From assembly GCA_905233985.1 (NCBI GenBank), contig CAJOFA010000009.1, positions 1 to 64,000 of the forward strand: DNA of 64,000 nt, given 5' to 3'. This document shows, piece by piece, positions 45,400 through 53,884 of the stretch. Below the pieces are notes generated by a model, which saw only the letters and a list, made by a program, of their open reading frames with translations, made no database searches and was not told the DNA's origin. Source of the stretch: an uncultured Prevotella sp. (GTDB lineage Bacteria; Bacteroidota; Bacteroidia; Bacteroidales; Bacteroidaceae). A program made the position numbers and the translations under genes. The stretch's first letter is position 1. Every line of letters starts with the position of its first letter.

Positions 45400-47430
45400 T
45401 TATAGCTTGCGCTCAAAGGGTGCCAGAGGAAGACCATTGCTACTGAAGGCATTAGCACGGATGGGGTTATCCTTCCACGCGTAACGGATAAAGCAGGGCG
45501 ATTCTATTACCGATGAAATGGTAACTTTTGTGCCCTTGACGGTGGCTGTGGCATTCTGGAAGCGATGGTCAGCACCAGCTAATTCAAACTCAAACAGTTC
45601 TCCATCACGCAAGGGCTGATCCAAAGTCAGCACTACCTCGCTGCCCTGTACCTCTGCAGCTATCACCTCGGGTGACAGCTGCACCTTTTTCTTGAACACC
45701 AGCCGGTCAAAGCAAAGGCCGATGCGCTGGGCCACTTCCTTCTTACGTAAGGGGTGAATATCAACCGTCTCACCGAGGTCGATGATGCAAGCCAGTTCTG
45801 CATAGGAGTCTGCCTTGGCTGTTAGACGTTGCTGTTCGCGCAGTGCAGCCCAGCCGCTGTTGACAGGTTCTGTCTGTGTAGTGATGGGGGAAGGGTAGCC
45901 TGTCTGTTGACGTCCGTCGTAGTTGGCGAGTTGGACGATGACAAACGGCATCTGCGCATCCTGCCAAAGGTCGCGCCAGCAGCCCATCAGTTTCTTGAGA
46001 TAGTCACCGTAAGGTGCGGGATTGCCCGTATTCGATTCGCCTTGATACCAGACGACACCACTGATAGCATAGGGAGCCAAAGGATGCAGCACTGCATTGT
46101 AGAGCGTTGTCGGCAGATTCTGTAGCGAAACGTCTCCACTTGGGCACGACGGCATAGAGGCTCCAGCATGGTGCTTCCATTGCTCACTCAGCATGATAAC
46201 ATCCTGCGGCATAGGATTCTGACTGAAACGGTCTGCACCAAAACAAAGCATATAGGGCTTCTGCGGAATGAAATGAGCAATACCATATTTATTAATGAAG
46301 CGGATGGTTATGACATTGTCGCCCTCACGTAACAAGCCCTCGGGTATATCATAGCGACGTGGAGGATACTGATAGTATGTGCGTCCTACCTGCTGACCGT
46401 TAACATAGGTAATGTCAGCATCGAACAATGTGCCCAGCAACAGACGGGCAGGCTGTCCGGCATGTGCCTTGTCGATAGTTACGTGCTGACGGAGCCAGAT
46501 GCTACCAACAATGCCACGTCCATCCATTTTTGCCCATTCCATCGAATACTGATTCACGAAAGGCCATGAGGAGTCGTCGTAATCTGCTGCAGCGTATCGA
46601 CCACTCACACCAGGGTCTTGAGCATCCAACAGCTCGTTCCATCGCTGATCAGCCAACTGGTTGGCCCGGGCCTGAGTTTTGACAAAGTCATCGCTTTGGT
46701 AGAGCTTTGTCTTCTCAACCAATAACGGATAGTCACGTTGCAAAGAATCGGCTGAAATCCATGCCTCAATAGGAGTACCTCCCCAGCTGTTGACGATGAT
46801 GCCCTGCGGCACACCCGTCTCCTGAAACTGGCGGATGCCGAGGAAGGTACCGACAGCAGAGAACGGCCAGGCATTCTGCTTGGTCAGCGGCTTCCAGTTT
46901 GTGCTAGCGGGACGGATATCGTCTTGAGCACTATGGGTATTTGTCTCGTTCTGCACACGAAACAAACGTATTTGATTGTTGTCAAAATGCTCGATATCAT
47001 CGACATATTGCGGATATACTCGCTCAATATGCACATCAATATTCGATTGTCCGGATAACAGCCATACATCACCGATGAGCACATCGGTAAACTCTTGTTC
47101 CACGTCCCCTACCCCTCGTACCTTTAATGTATAAGGACCTCCGGCTTTCTGCTTTGGCAGGACTATGCGCCAACTACCGTTCGCATCTGCCGTTGTGGTG
47201 TATATCTTCTTGAGGAAGGTGACAGTCACCTGTTCACCGGCATCAGCCTTTCCCCATACGGGTATCGGCTTGCCTCGCTGTAACACCATACCAGACTGGA
47301 AAAGCTGCGGCAATTTAACTGTTGCGTCTGTTGTCTGTGGACAGCAGAGCATGGAAAACAGAAAACAGAAAACAGTCAACGGACGGCGAACGTTGGATGA
47401 CATCCGACAAAACAGAATTTGGTATTTCAT
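45400..47430 (-). CDS. xynE: SGNH sialate-O-acetylesterase-like carbohydrate esterase
   Basis: A 676-residue exported esterase, likely removing acetyl groups from xylan, as the P. bryantii XynE neighbour of the same symporter-xylanase set is proposed to do. After the leader there is an Ig-like domain, then the SGNH start LLSGQSNIDVHIER, an inserted jelly-roll domain (ARLLLGTLFDADITYVNGQQ), WYQGESN and the Asp-His pair in TVDIHPL. The signal-peptide core TVFCFLFSM is coded by a GAAAACA repeat (47354-47375). The gene is divergent from the symporter. Sialate specificity in the name is historic. Confidence 0.85.
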   Translation of the reverse strand: MKYQILFCRMSSNVRRPLTVFCFLFSMLCCPQTTDATVKLPQLFQSGMVLQRGKPIPVWGKADAGEQVTVTFLKKIYTTTADANGSWRIVLPKQKAGGPYTLKVRGVGDVEQEFTDVLIGDVWLLSGQSNIDVHIERVYPQYVDDIEHFDNNQIRLFRVQNETNTHSAQDDIRPASTNWKPLTKQNAWPFSAVGTFLGIRQFQETGVPQGIIVNSWGGTPIEAWISADSLQRDYPLLVEKTKLYQSDDFVKTQARANQLADQRWNELLDAQDPGVSGRYAAADYDDSSWPFVNQYSMEWAKMDGRGIVGSIWLRQHVTIDKAHAGQPARLLLGTLFDADITYVNGQQVGRTYYQYPPRRYDIPEGLLREGDNVITIRFINKYGIAHFIPQKPYMLCFGADRFSQNPMPQDVIMLSEQWKHHAGASMPSCPSGDVSLQNLPTTLYNAVLHPLAPYAISGVVWYQGESNTGNPAPYGDYLKKLMGCWRDLWQDAQMPFVIVQLANYDGRQQTGYPSPITTQTEPVNSGWAALREQQRLTAKADSYAELACIIDLGETVDIHPLRKKEVAQRIGLCFDRLVFKKKVQLSPEVIAAEVQGSEVVLTLDQPLRDGELFEFELAGADHRFQNATATVKGTKVTISSVIESPCFIRYAWKDNPIRANAFSSNGLPLAPFERKL
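47354..47375. repeat. 7-bp period repeat (GAAAACA) in the esterase leader
   Basis: Three units GAAAACA give TVFCFLF in the signal peptide of the esterase on the minus strand. Confidence 0.7.
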
Positions 47431-47457
47431 TTACTTGTAGTTTTATGTTTTATTCAG

Positions 47458-47465
47458 CAAAAGTA
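47458..47465 (-). promoter_or_regulatory. -7 box for the esterase gene
   Basis: TACTTTTG on the minus strand, 27 bp before the ATG at 47430. Confidence 0.6.
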
Positions 47466-47571
47466 ACGAAAATCGGCGATGAAACCGAAAGAATAGCGCT
47501 TTTTCTTGTCAAATGACAGAAAAATTAAAACTTCTGTTACATTCGCAAATATCAAATTCAGAAAAAAACGC

Positions 47572-47579
47572 TACCTTTG
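47572..47579 (+). promoter_or_regulatory. -7 box for the xylan operon
   Basis: TACCTTTG, 16 bp before the symporter ATG at 47596. Divergent to the esterase promoter 106 bp away, so both could share a control site. No palindromic operator was seen between them. Confidence 0.65.
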
Positions 47580-47595
47580 CAAACAATAACCCAAA

Positions 47596-49002
47596 ATGAA
47601 TACATTATTTATGGAAACAAACGAGCAAAAAGGTTTTTACAAACTCTCATGGCTTCAGCGCATCGGCTTCGGCTCTGGTGACTTGGCACAAAACCTCATC
47701 TTTCAAACGGTAGCATGCTACCTGATGATTTACCTTACCACAGTATTGAAAATCAATCCAGCCTTTGTCAGTGGACTGATACTCACAGTCCGTCTCATTG
47801 ACTGTTTCTGGAGTCCTGTCGTTGGGCGCTATATTGACAATCGCAATCCCAAGTTAGGTAAATATCGTACTTATCTTCTTTACGGTGGTATTCCTCTTAC
47901 CATTGCCGCTTGTCTGTTGATGCTTCCTCAGGCTGCCGAGTGGTCAATGACGATGAAGATGATTTATGCTACAGCCAGCTACACCGTGCTGAGCATGATC
48001 TATTCAGTAGTCAATATCCCTTACGGCTCTATCATGGCAAGTATGACTCGCGACAATGACGAGGTGCTCATTCTTACTTCTACCCGAATGGTATGTGCCA
48101 ACATCGGTCAGATAGTCGTTCAGGCAGGCTTCCCCATCGGACTCGCCATGTGTGTTCATTCTGCTATTAATTGGAATCAAGCTGTATTTATGGCAATTGG
48201 CACCATTCCTGCTTTCATTATCTTGCCTTGTCTGCCCATGCTGAAAAGATGGTTGGGTAAGAAAGGACTTTATTACACACTGCTCGTTGTAGGACTTGTT
48301 GGATTTGCCATCTTGTTTACCATTGGTAAATTCTTTCAGGTAGAAGAGTATAACACACTTGTTCAGATTGCCAAGGTGATGACAGGCGTCGGACTGCTCG
48401 TTGGTTCTCTGATGTGGGCACTTGTTCCTGAGGTCATTACTGAGGCAGAGTATCGTACAGGAAACAGACCTGCAGCTACGGTAAATGCGCTTGCAGGTGT
48501 GGCGTTCAAGGCAGGTTTCTCCATTGCAGGATGGATAACTCCTCTGGTTATGGGATGGATTGGCTTTAACTTTGCCGAAGAAGAGTCAGCATTGGCTACC
48601 GATCCTATGGCATGGTTTACGGTAACATGTATCTTCGCCATCGTAGGTTTTGTGCTTCTGATGCTCTGCTTCAAGGGCAGCAAGGAGAATATTACCACAA
48701 CACCTGAAAAACCTGTTTCGTTCGGCGAAATGTGGCAGGAGTTCAAGGCAAGTAAGTGCCTGCAGTTGGTACTTAGCATTTTCGTAGTAGTATTCTTGGC
48801 ATCATTCATCAGTGGCCCCGTAAATGCCTACTATACAGAATTGCATAAATATTCTGCCATCGCCCAGAATGCCATTCTGGTGTTCACTTGTATCATTCCT
48901 GCCATGCTTCTCCTTGTTGTGGGTTACCTGATTTACAAATACCCCTTGACTGATGAGAAGCTTGATGAAATCAACAAGGAAATCGAAGCACGCAACAAAT
49001 AA
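47596..49002 (+). CDS. xynD: GPH-type sugar:cation symporter (XynD-like)
   Basis: A 468-residue, 12-segment inner-membrane carrier of the glycoside-pentoside-hexuronide family, probably importing xylooligosaccharides. LSWLQRIGFGSGDLAQNLIF (14-33) and GRYIDNRNPKLGKYRTYLLY (loop after segment 2) are family signatures. The third base is more A/T-rich than in the glycosidase genes that follow. An alternative ATG at 47611 (METNEQKG) would leave the family signature intact. First gene of a unit with GH10 and GH43, the order seen in P. bryantii xynD-xynA-xynB. Confidence 0.87.
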   Translation: MNTLFMETNEQKGFYKLSWLQRIGFGSGDLAQNLIFQTVACYLMIYLTTVLKINPAFVSGLILTVRLIDCFWSPVVGRYIDNRNPKLGKYRTYLLYGGIPLTIAACLLMLPQAAEWSMTMKMIYATASYTVLSMIYSVVNIPYGSIMASMTRDNDEVLILTSTRMVCANIGQIVVQAGFPIGLAMCVHSAINWNQAVFMAIGTIPAFIILPCLPMLKRWLGKKGLYYTLLVVGLVGFAILFTIGKFFQVEEYNTLVQIAKVMTGVGLLVGSLMWALVPEVITEAEYRTGNRPAATVNALAGVAFKAGFSIAGWITPLVMGWIGFNFAEEESALATDPMAWFTVTCIFAIVGFVLLMLCFKGSKENITTTPEKPVSFGEMWQEFKASKCLQLVLSIFVVVFLASFISGPVNAYYTELHKYSAIAQNAILVFTCIIPAMLLLVVGYLIYKYPLTDEKLDEINKEIEARNK

Positions 49003-49007
49003 ACGTA

Positions 49008-49034
49008 AAAAGGTAAAAAAGTAAAGAAGTAAAA
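49008..49034 (+). repeat. 8-bp period repeat (AAAAAGGT family) before GH10
   Basis: TAAAAAGGTAAAAAAGTAAA and so on, between the symporter stop and the GH10 ATG. Confidence 0.6.
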
Positions 49035-49039
49035 GCAAT

Positions 49040-50170
49040 ATGAAGACAAAGAACTCACAATGGGTACTAAGGCTGGTGGCGGGTATCTTACCCTTTTACC
49101 TTTTTACCTTTTTACCTTTAAATGCGCAGGGTTTGAAGGATGCCGTTGGAAAGTACTGTCTGATCGGTGCTGCCGTGAATCAATGGCAAAGTGACGGACA
49201 GGTGCCTGAGGCAGATGCTGTTATCGACAAGCACTTCAACTGTGCCGTGGCAGAGAACTGTATGAAACCCGAATCATTGGCACCCGCTGAAGGTATCTTT
49301 GACTTCCGTGTGGCAGACAAGTTCGTGGCCTACTGCCAACAACATAACCTGAAGGTGCTGGGTCATTGCCTTGTGTGGCATTCGCAAGCCCCTGACTGGT
49401 GGTTCACTAACGGCTACACAGCCAGCCCTGCCTCAAAAGAAGTGTTGAAAGAGCGACTCATCAAGCACATCAAGACGGTTGTCGGACACTATAAAGGCCA
49501 GGTTCATGGCTGGGACGTCGTTAACGAAGCTATTAACGATGACGGTTCTTTCCGTAAATCGCCCTATTACAATCTCTTGGGCGAGGAGTTCATCGAGATT
49601 GCTTTCCGCACCGCCCATGAGGCCGATCCGGATGCCGAGCTCTACTATAACGACTACTCCATGTCCGGTGCTGCCAAGCGTGAGGCCGTCTGCCGACTGG
49701 TGAAGAACCTGAAGGCAAAAGGGTTGCGTATCGACGGTGTGGGTATGCAGAGCCATAACGGTTTGGACTATCCCAATCTGGAGGAATACGAGAAGAGCAT
49801 TGACGCCTTTGCTGCTTGTGGCGTAAAGGTCATGATAACTGAGCTCGATATCAATGTACTGCCCAATCCACAGGGATTTGGTGGTGCTGCCGTTGAGCAG
49901 AACTTCGAGTTCCAGCAGAAGTACAACCCCTACGCTGCCGGTCTGCCCGTTGCCAAGCAGAAAGAACTCGATGAGCGCTGGCTGACATTCTTCAAGATTT
50001 ATTACAAGCACCGTACACAGATTAGCCGAATCACCTTGTGGGGTATCAGTGACGGCGGCTCCTGGCTTAACGGCTGGCCCATCAAGGGACGTACCAACTA
50101 TCCGCTGCTCTTCGACCGCCAATATCAGGCTAAGCCCGTGATTAACGAAATTATCAAACTTTATAAATAA
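49040..50170 (+). CDS. xynA: GH10 endo-beta-1,4-xylanase
   Basis: A 376-residue exported retaining xylanase. The leader (core ILPFYLFTFLPL, coded by an 8-bp repeat at 49090-49125, cleavage near NAQG) is followed by one GH10 barrel from about 32. The acid/base is E163 in WDVVNEAIND and the nucleophile E268 in MITELDIN; HCLVWHSQAPDWW is the substrate-side signature. No carbohydrate-binding module is present, so it is a compact enzyme acting in the periplasm or at the surface. Flanked by the symporter and GH43. Confidence 0.95.
   Translation: MKTKNSQWVLRLVAGILPFYLFTFLPLNAQGLKDAVGKYCLIGAAVNQWQSDGQVPEADAVIDKHFNCAVAENCMKPESLAPAEGIFDFRVADKFVAYCQQHNLKVLGHCLVWHSQAPDWWFTNGYTASPASKEVLKERLIKHIKTVVGHYKGQVHGWDVVNEAINDDGSFRKSPYYNLLGEEFIEIAFRTAHEADPDAELYYNDYSMSGAAKREAVCRLVKNLKAKGLRIDGVGMQSHNGLDYPNLEEYEKSIDAFAACGVKVMITELDINVLPNPQGFGGAAVEQNFEFQQKYNPYAAGLPVAKQKELDERWLTFFKIYYKHRTQISRITLWGISDGGSWLNGWPIKGRTNYPLLFDRQYQAKPVINEIIKLYK
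49090..49125 (+). repeat. 8-bp period repeat (TTTTTACC) encoding the GH10 signal peptide
   Basis: ACCCTTTT then ACCTTTTT twice, reading LPFYLFTFLPL. It is the same family, in the opposite genomic orientation, as the one coding the GH97 leader [10 protein letters not shown]. Confidence 0.8.
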
Positions 50171-50176
50171 ACTATT

Positions 50177-51214
50177 ATGGCAAAACTACCGCGTTATCTT
50201 TTCCCGAGTGATTATATGGCTGACCCCTCAGCCAATGTGTTTAACGGACGTCTGTACGTCTATCCCTCACACGACTGGGATGCCGGCGAGTGCTTCGACG
50301 ACGACGGCGGTCACTTCCAGATGAAGGACTATCATGTGCTGTCGTGGGACGATGTAGAGAATGGCGAAGTCACTGATCACGGTGTCATTCTCGACGTGAA
50401 GGACGTGCCCTGGGCTGAGAAGCAGATGTGGGACAATGACGTCGTTGAGAAAGACGGCAAGTATTTCCTCATCTTCTCTGCTAAGGAGTATAGCGGTGTC
50501 TTCCGTCTGGGTGTTGCTGTGGCAGACAAGCCCGAAGGCCCGTTCATTCCTGAGAAGTTCCCCATTCGTGGCTCGTTCTCTATTGACCCCTGTATGTTCA
50601 AAGACGATGACGGTCAGATTTACTGCTATTTCGGCGGACTCTGGGGCGGACAGCTGCAGTGGGGTCGCACGCTCTATCACGGATTTGAGGCTATTCCTGG
50701 TAAGTACGGTGATGACAACGGTCTCATTGACCTTGGTCCGGCTCCCGACCACAAGACACAGCTCTTCGCAAAGCCCGATGCACCCGCGCTGCCCAGCAAT
50801 GTGGTTCGCATGACCGACGACGTGAAGCAGTTTGCTGAAGCACCGCGTCCCGTCATCATCCTCGATAAGGATGGTCAGCCCCTGAAGGCCGGCGACCCGC
50901 ACCGTTTCTTTGAGGCATCGTGGATGCACAAGTACAACGGCAAATATTACTTCTCTTACTCAACAGGCGACTCGCACTTCCTGTGCTACGCCACAGGTGA
51001 CAACCCCTACGGTCCGTTCACCTATCAGGGTGTTATTCTCGACCCCGTCGTAGGCTGGACCACCCACCATTCTATCGTAGAGTACAAGGGACAGTGGTAT
51101 CTGTTCTATCATGACTGTGTGCCTTCGAACGACGTGACGCACCTGCGCTCACTGAAGGTTCAGCGTCTCTTCTACAACGAAGATGGAACCATCCAGAAGG
51201 TTGTGAATGAATAA
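50177..51214 (+). CDS. xynB: GH43 beta-xylosidase/alpha-arabinofuranosidase
   Basis: A 345-residue five-bladed propeller enzyme for xylan-derived oligosaccharides. The general base is D16 in YMADPSANVF, the pKa modulator is in SIDPCMFKDDDG, and the acid is in RFFEASWMHKYNGKYYFSYS. No signal peptide is seen, so it should work in the cytoplasm on sugars brought in by XynD. It follows GH10 by 6 bp. The P. bryantii homolog XynB has xylosidase and arabinosidase activity; which applies here is open. Confidence 0.9.
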   Translation: MAKLPRYLFPSDYMADPSANVFNGRLYVYPSHDWDAGECFDDDGGHFQMKDYHVLSWDDVENGEVTDHGVILDVKDVPWAEKQMWDNDVVEKDGKYFLIFSAKEYSGVFRLGVAVADKPEGPFIPEKFPIRGSFSIDPCMFKDDDGQIYCYFGGLWGGQLQWGRTLYHGFEAIPGKYGDDNGLIDLGPAPDHKTQLFAKPDAPALPSNVVRMTDDVKQFAEAPRPVIILDKDGQPLKAGDPHRFFEASWMHKYNGKYYFSYSTGDSHFLCYATGDNPYGPFTYQGVILDPVVGWTTHHSIVEYKGQWYLFYHDCVPSNDVTHLRSLKVQRLFYNEDGTIQKVVNE

Positions 51215-51244
51215 AGATTTATTTGCTATCACTCTTGAAAACAA

Positions 51245-51745
51245 ATGATGAATAATTATCAGACCATAACAGACTACTATGCTCGCTATCGCGATGAAAT
51301 CGTCGGTTTCATCGCGTTGCGGCTGGGAAATCATGATGATGCAGAAGATATCGTGCAGGACATCTTTGTGCGTCTGCTAAGGTCTGACAAACTCATCAGC
51401 GACATCACACTGCCTGCTTTGGTTTATACCATAGCACGACACAAGATGTCCGACTACTATCGCCGCCGCCACACGTTTGAGGAGTATGAACACTTCATCA
51501 AACGTGGTGACGCGGTGGACGATTGTCTTGAATCAGTCATTTCTGCCCGTGAGTTGACCGAACGTATGGAGTACACACTGGCCCGACTGGCACCCGAATG
51601 CCGCGAGGCCTACCGACTCCACATCTACGGAGGTATGGCTGTGAGCCAGATTGCCGAACAGACGGGCCAGCCTTACCGTAACGTGGAATACCGCTTGGGC
51701 ATTGCCCGCCGTGCTGTGCGAAATGCCCTGTTGAAAGCCATTTAA
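51245..51745 (+). CDS. ECF-type RNA polymerase sigma factor
   Basis: A 166-residue sigma-70 family factor with only regions 2 and 4. Region 2 has GNHDDAEDIVQDIFVRLLRS, and region 4 has MAVSQIAEQTGQPYRNVEYR. There is no FecR-like anti-sigma next to it and no TonB-linked receptor, which are usual in Bacteroidetes. It starts 30 bp after GH43 and could be read from the xylan operon. The targets are unknown. Confidence 0.9.
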   Translation: MMNNYQTITDYYARYRDEIVGFIALRLGNHDDAEDIVQDIFVRLLRSDKLISDITLPALVYTIARHKMSDYYRRRHTFEEYEHFIKRGDAVDDCLESVISARELTERMEYTLARLAPECREAYRLHIYGGMAVSQIAEQTGQPYRNVEYRLGIARRAVRNALLKAI

Positions 51746-51802
51746 TGATGTTTCTACTTTGCGCAACACTTTGCGCAACATAGTCTTTTTTAACTACCCA
51801 TA

Positions 51803-51834
51803 TTTGGTAATAACAATCATTCTTCGTACTTTTG
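51803..51834 (+). promoter_or_regulatory. promoter of the AraC-type gene
   Basis: TTTG at 51803-51806, 20-nt spacer, TACTTTTG at 51827-51834. The ATG (51841) comes 6 nt later, so the message is leaderless or nearly so. The TTG at 51832 lies in the box and is not a start. Confidence 0.75.
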
Positions 51835-51840
51835 CACCTC

Positions 51841-52881
51841 ATGCAAGAAATCAACCTGTTGGCTTTCTTCATCGGTGTAGCCACCACCTATTTCATTATT
51901 AACGCGATAAATTTGCTCCAGAACAAGTCGCGTACGCGTCTCCAGACCGTCTTGGGTTGGATATTGGTGTTATGGACGTTGCTAAACTTGAAGGATATCT
52001 TTGCCATCATCCCAAGACCATTGACTACTAAGGAACATTATTATTTTGTGCTTTTTGACGGATGGGTAGCATTTACCTATGCCATTATGATTTACGAAGT
52101 GACAACACCAGGATGGACAACTTGGCGGCGCGTCGTGAAGACAGCATTGCCCTTCCTGTTGTTTACAATAGTTTTCTTCGTATGGCCTACTTCACTCATC
52201 ATCAACCTGTATGGTGCCTTCCTTGACGTCTATACATTAGCCATCATCGTTATTGCTGTCATAAAGGCACGACGCTACAACCGTTATATCCGCAATAACT
52301 ACTCAAATATTGATGAAATAGACATTTCTTGGGTCAATAAGGTTCTGTTGATGACCTTACTTAGTCAGGTAACATGGGTCATCAGCACGCTTTATCCGGG
52401 TTTGATAACTGATTCCGTTTACTACTTCTTTACGTTGTTGATGTGGCAAAAGGTTATCAGCTACAGTCGGCGTATGCGTCCTGTACCCATTAAAAAAATG
52501 TCGCAACATCCTGATAATGTGGAAACTACCCGCTCCTTCGCCTTTGCCGGCGCGTTAGAGGATATAGTGGAAACGAGGGAACTCTACATGAATCAGGAAC
52601 TGACGTTGGCAGACCTTGCTAAGGCGGTGAATACCAATCGCACCTATCTGAGCTACTATTTCAGTAACGTGAAGAAAACCACGTTCTATGACTATATCAA
52701 CCAGTTGCGCATCACAAAGAAAAGCCTCCCGATGATGCGTGAGCACCCGGAATACACGCTTGACTATGTAGCAGCTATGAGTGGTTTCAAGTCAATCTCC
52801 ACCTTCCGTCGGGCCTTTATAAAACTGACTGGGACAAGTCCCAGCCAGTATATTCATCAAAATAAGAATGTAAGCTGTTAG
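51841..52881 (+). CDS. membrane-bound AraC-family regulator
   Basis: A 346-residue protein with about six membrane segments in the first 210 residues (LLAFFIGVATTYFIINAINL to YYFFTLLMWQKV), then a cytoplasmic linker and an AraC helix-turn-helix pair at about 245-345: LTLADLAKAVNTNRTYLSYY and YVAAMSGFKSISTFRRAFIK with the closing TGTSPSQYI. Such proteins may sense membrane or periplasmic signals. Its targets may include the xylan locus beside it, but no evidence fixes this. Its stop overlaps the convergent lipoprotein gene by 4 bp. Confidence 0.87.
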   Translation: MQEINLLAFFIGVATTYFIINAINLLQNKSRTRLQTVLGWILVLWTLLNLKDIFAIIPRPLTTKEHYYFVLFDGWVAFTYAIMIYEVTTPGWTTWRRVVKTALPFLLFTIVFFVWPTSLIINLYGAFLDVYTLAIIVIAVIKARRYNRYIRNNYSNIDEIDISWVNKVLLMTLLSQVTWVISTLYPGLITDSVYYFFTLLMWQKVISYSRRMRPVPIKKMSQHPDNVETTRSFAFAGALEDIVETRELYMNQELTLADLAKAVNTNRTYLSYYFSNVKKTTFYDYINQLRITKKSLPMMREHPEYTLDYVAAMSGFKSISTFRRAFIKLTGTSPSQYIHQNKNVSC

Positions 52882-53852
52882 CGCATATTCTGTGCTGCCT
52901 CAGTCATTCTCATCGTAATCTTATTGAAACGACTCCACTGCGCTGGCGTCATATCGTCCTTACAACGATTGATCTTGTCGGTCAGGTCCTGGCATTGCTC
53001 CATCAGACTGGGATATTCAGCCATTGCCGTTGCGTCGCCATTGGCTGCTTTTTTCAACAAGGAGATATACTTCGTCACATAACGGTCGTAAGAGTCGAGC
53101 ATAGCCTCCACATCGGCAGAACCGCTTGAGGAGCTGTCGCTATCGCTGTCAATGTCAACAGTTTCTTCGATAGTTGTGTTGTAGCCGCTGATGTCGATGC
53201 CGTTCTCTGCTGCTACAAAGCCCATCTTCTTGCCCTGATTGTTGGTGAACACACCTTGCAAGACACCACTGTCGAGCGTTCCCTCGAAGTGACCGGTAGG
53301 CGTGCCGTCAACGGTGGTCTCGTTCAAGTCGAACGTAGAGCCGTTACGGGTTCCTGAGATGTTCAGCTTGTTGTGCGCACCCTGACGGTTGTAGAAGTAG
53401 GTGCCGCTCACCTGCTTGCCCTCAACCTCTAGATGCATCGTGATGGGATACTTGTCCACACGACCGAAGAGATCATACGACTTCTTTGCTGGCTCGTCAG
53501 CCTTTGCTGTGGTTTCACCGCCGTTGTAGCTTTCAAGAGCCTTGATGAACTTGGCAGCCTTACGCTCATGCATACCGGCAATAACTCCCATACTGGCGAT
53601 AGCCGACTTAACCTTGATCTCCTCTGCGGTCTCCAACGGACTGGGCAGACCGGAAACAATCTTTGTCAGCTCTTTGGCTGCATCATTCCACTCGTCATCA
53701 GCCCATTCATCACCTGACTTGCTGACATTCTTGGCCAATTCCTCCAAAGCTGCGATAGGGTCATCAGAACCTTTCTTGTTGAAGAGGAAACACGAACTGA
53801 GCATCATGGACATCGCCACGATAGCACACATTGCAAATAGATTCTTTTTCAT
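52878..53852 (-). CDS. lipoprotein of unknown function
   Basis: A 324-residue protein with lipobox LSSC (about 18-21) after MKKNLFAMCAIVAMSMML. Residues about 30-120 look helical, about 125-220 form a beta-rich domain (LFGRVDKYPITMHLEVEGKQ, SGTYFYNRQGAHNKLNISGT, HFEGTLDSGVLQGVFTNNQG), then comes an acidic serine-rich linker (DIDSDSDSSSSGS) and a C-terminal helical region. No family is recognised. It is anchored in the inner or outer membrane. Alone, convergent with the AraC gene. Confidence 0.8.
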   Translation of the reverse strand: MKKNLFAMCAIVAMSMMLSSCFLFNKKGSDDPIAALEELAKNVSKSGDEWADDEWNDAAKELTKIVSGLPSPLETAEEIKVKSAIASMGVIAGMHERKAAKFIKALESYNGGETTAKADEPAKKSYDLFGRVDKYPITMHLEVEGKQVSGTYFYNRQGAHNKLNISGTRNGSTFDLNETTVDGTPTGHFEGTLDSGVLQGVFTNNQGKKMGFVAAENGIDISGYNTTIEETVDIDSDSDSSSSGSADVEAMLDSYDRYVTKYISLLKKAANGDATAMAEYPSLMEQCQDLTDKINRCKDDMTPAQWSRFNKITMRMTEAAQNMR

Positions 53853-53884
53853 TGTTCTTTAATTTTAGGTTTGTTATACGTATA

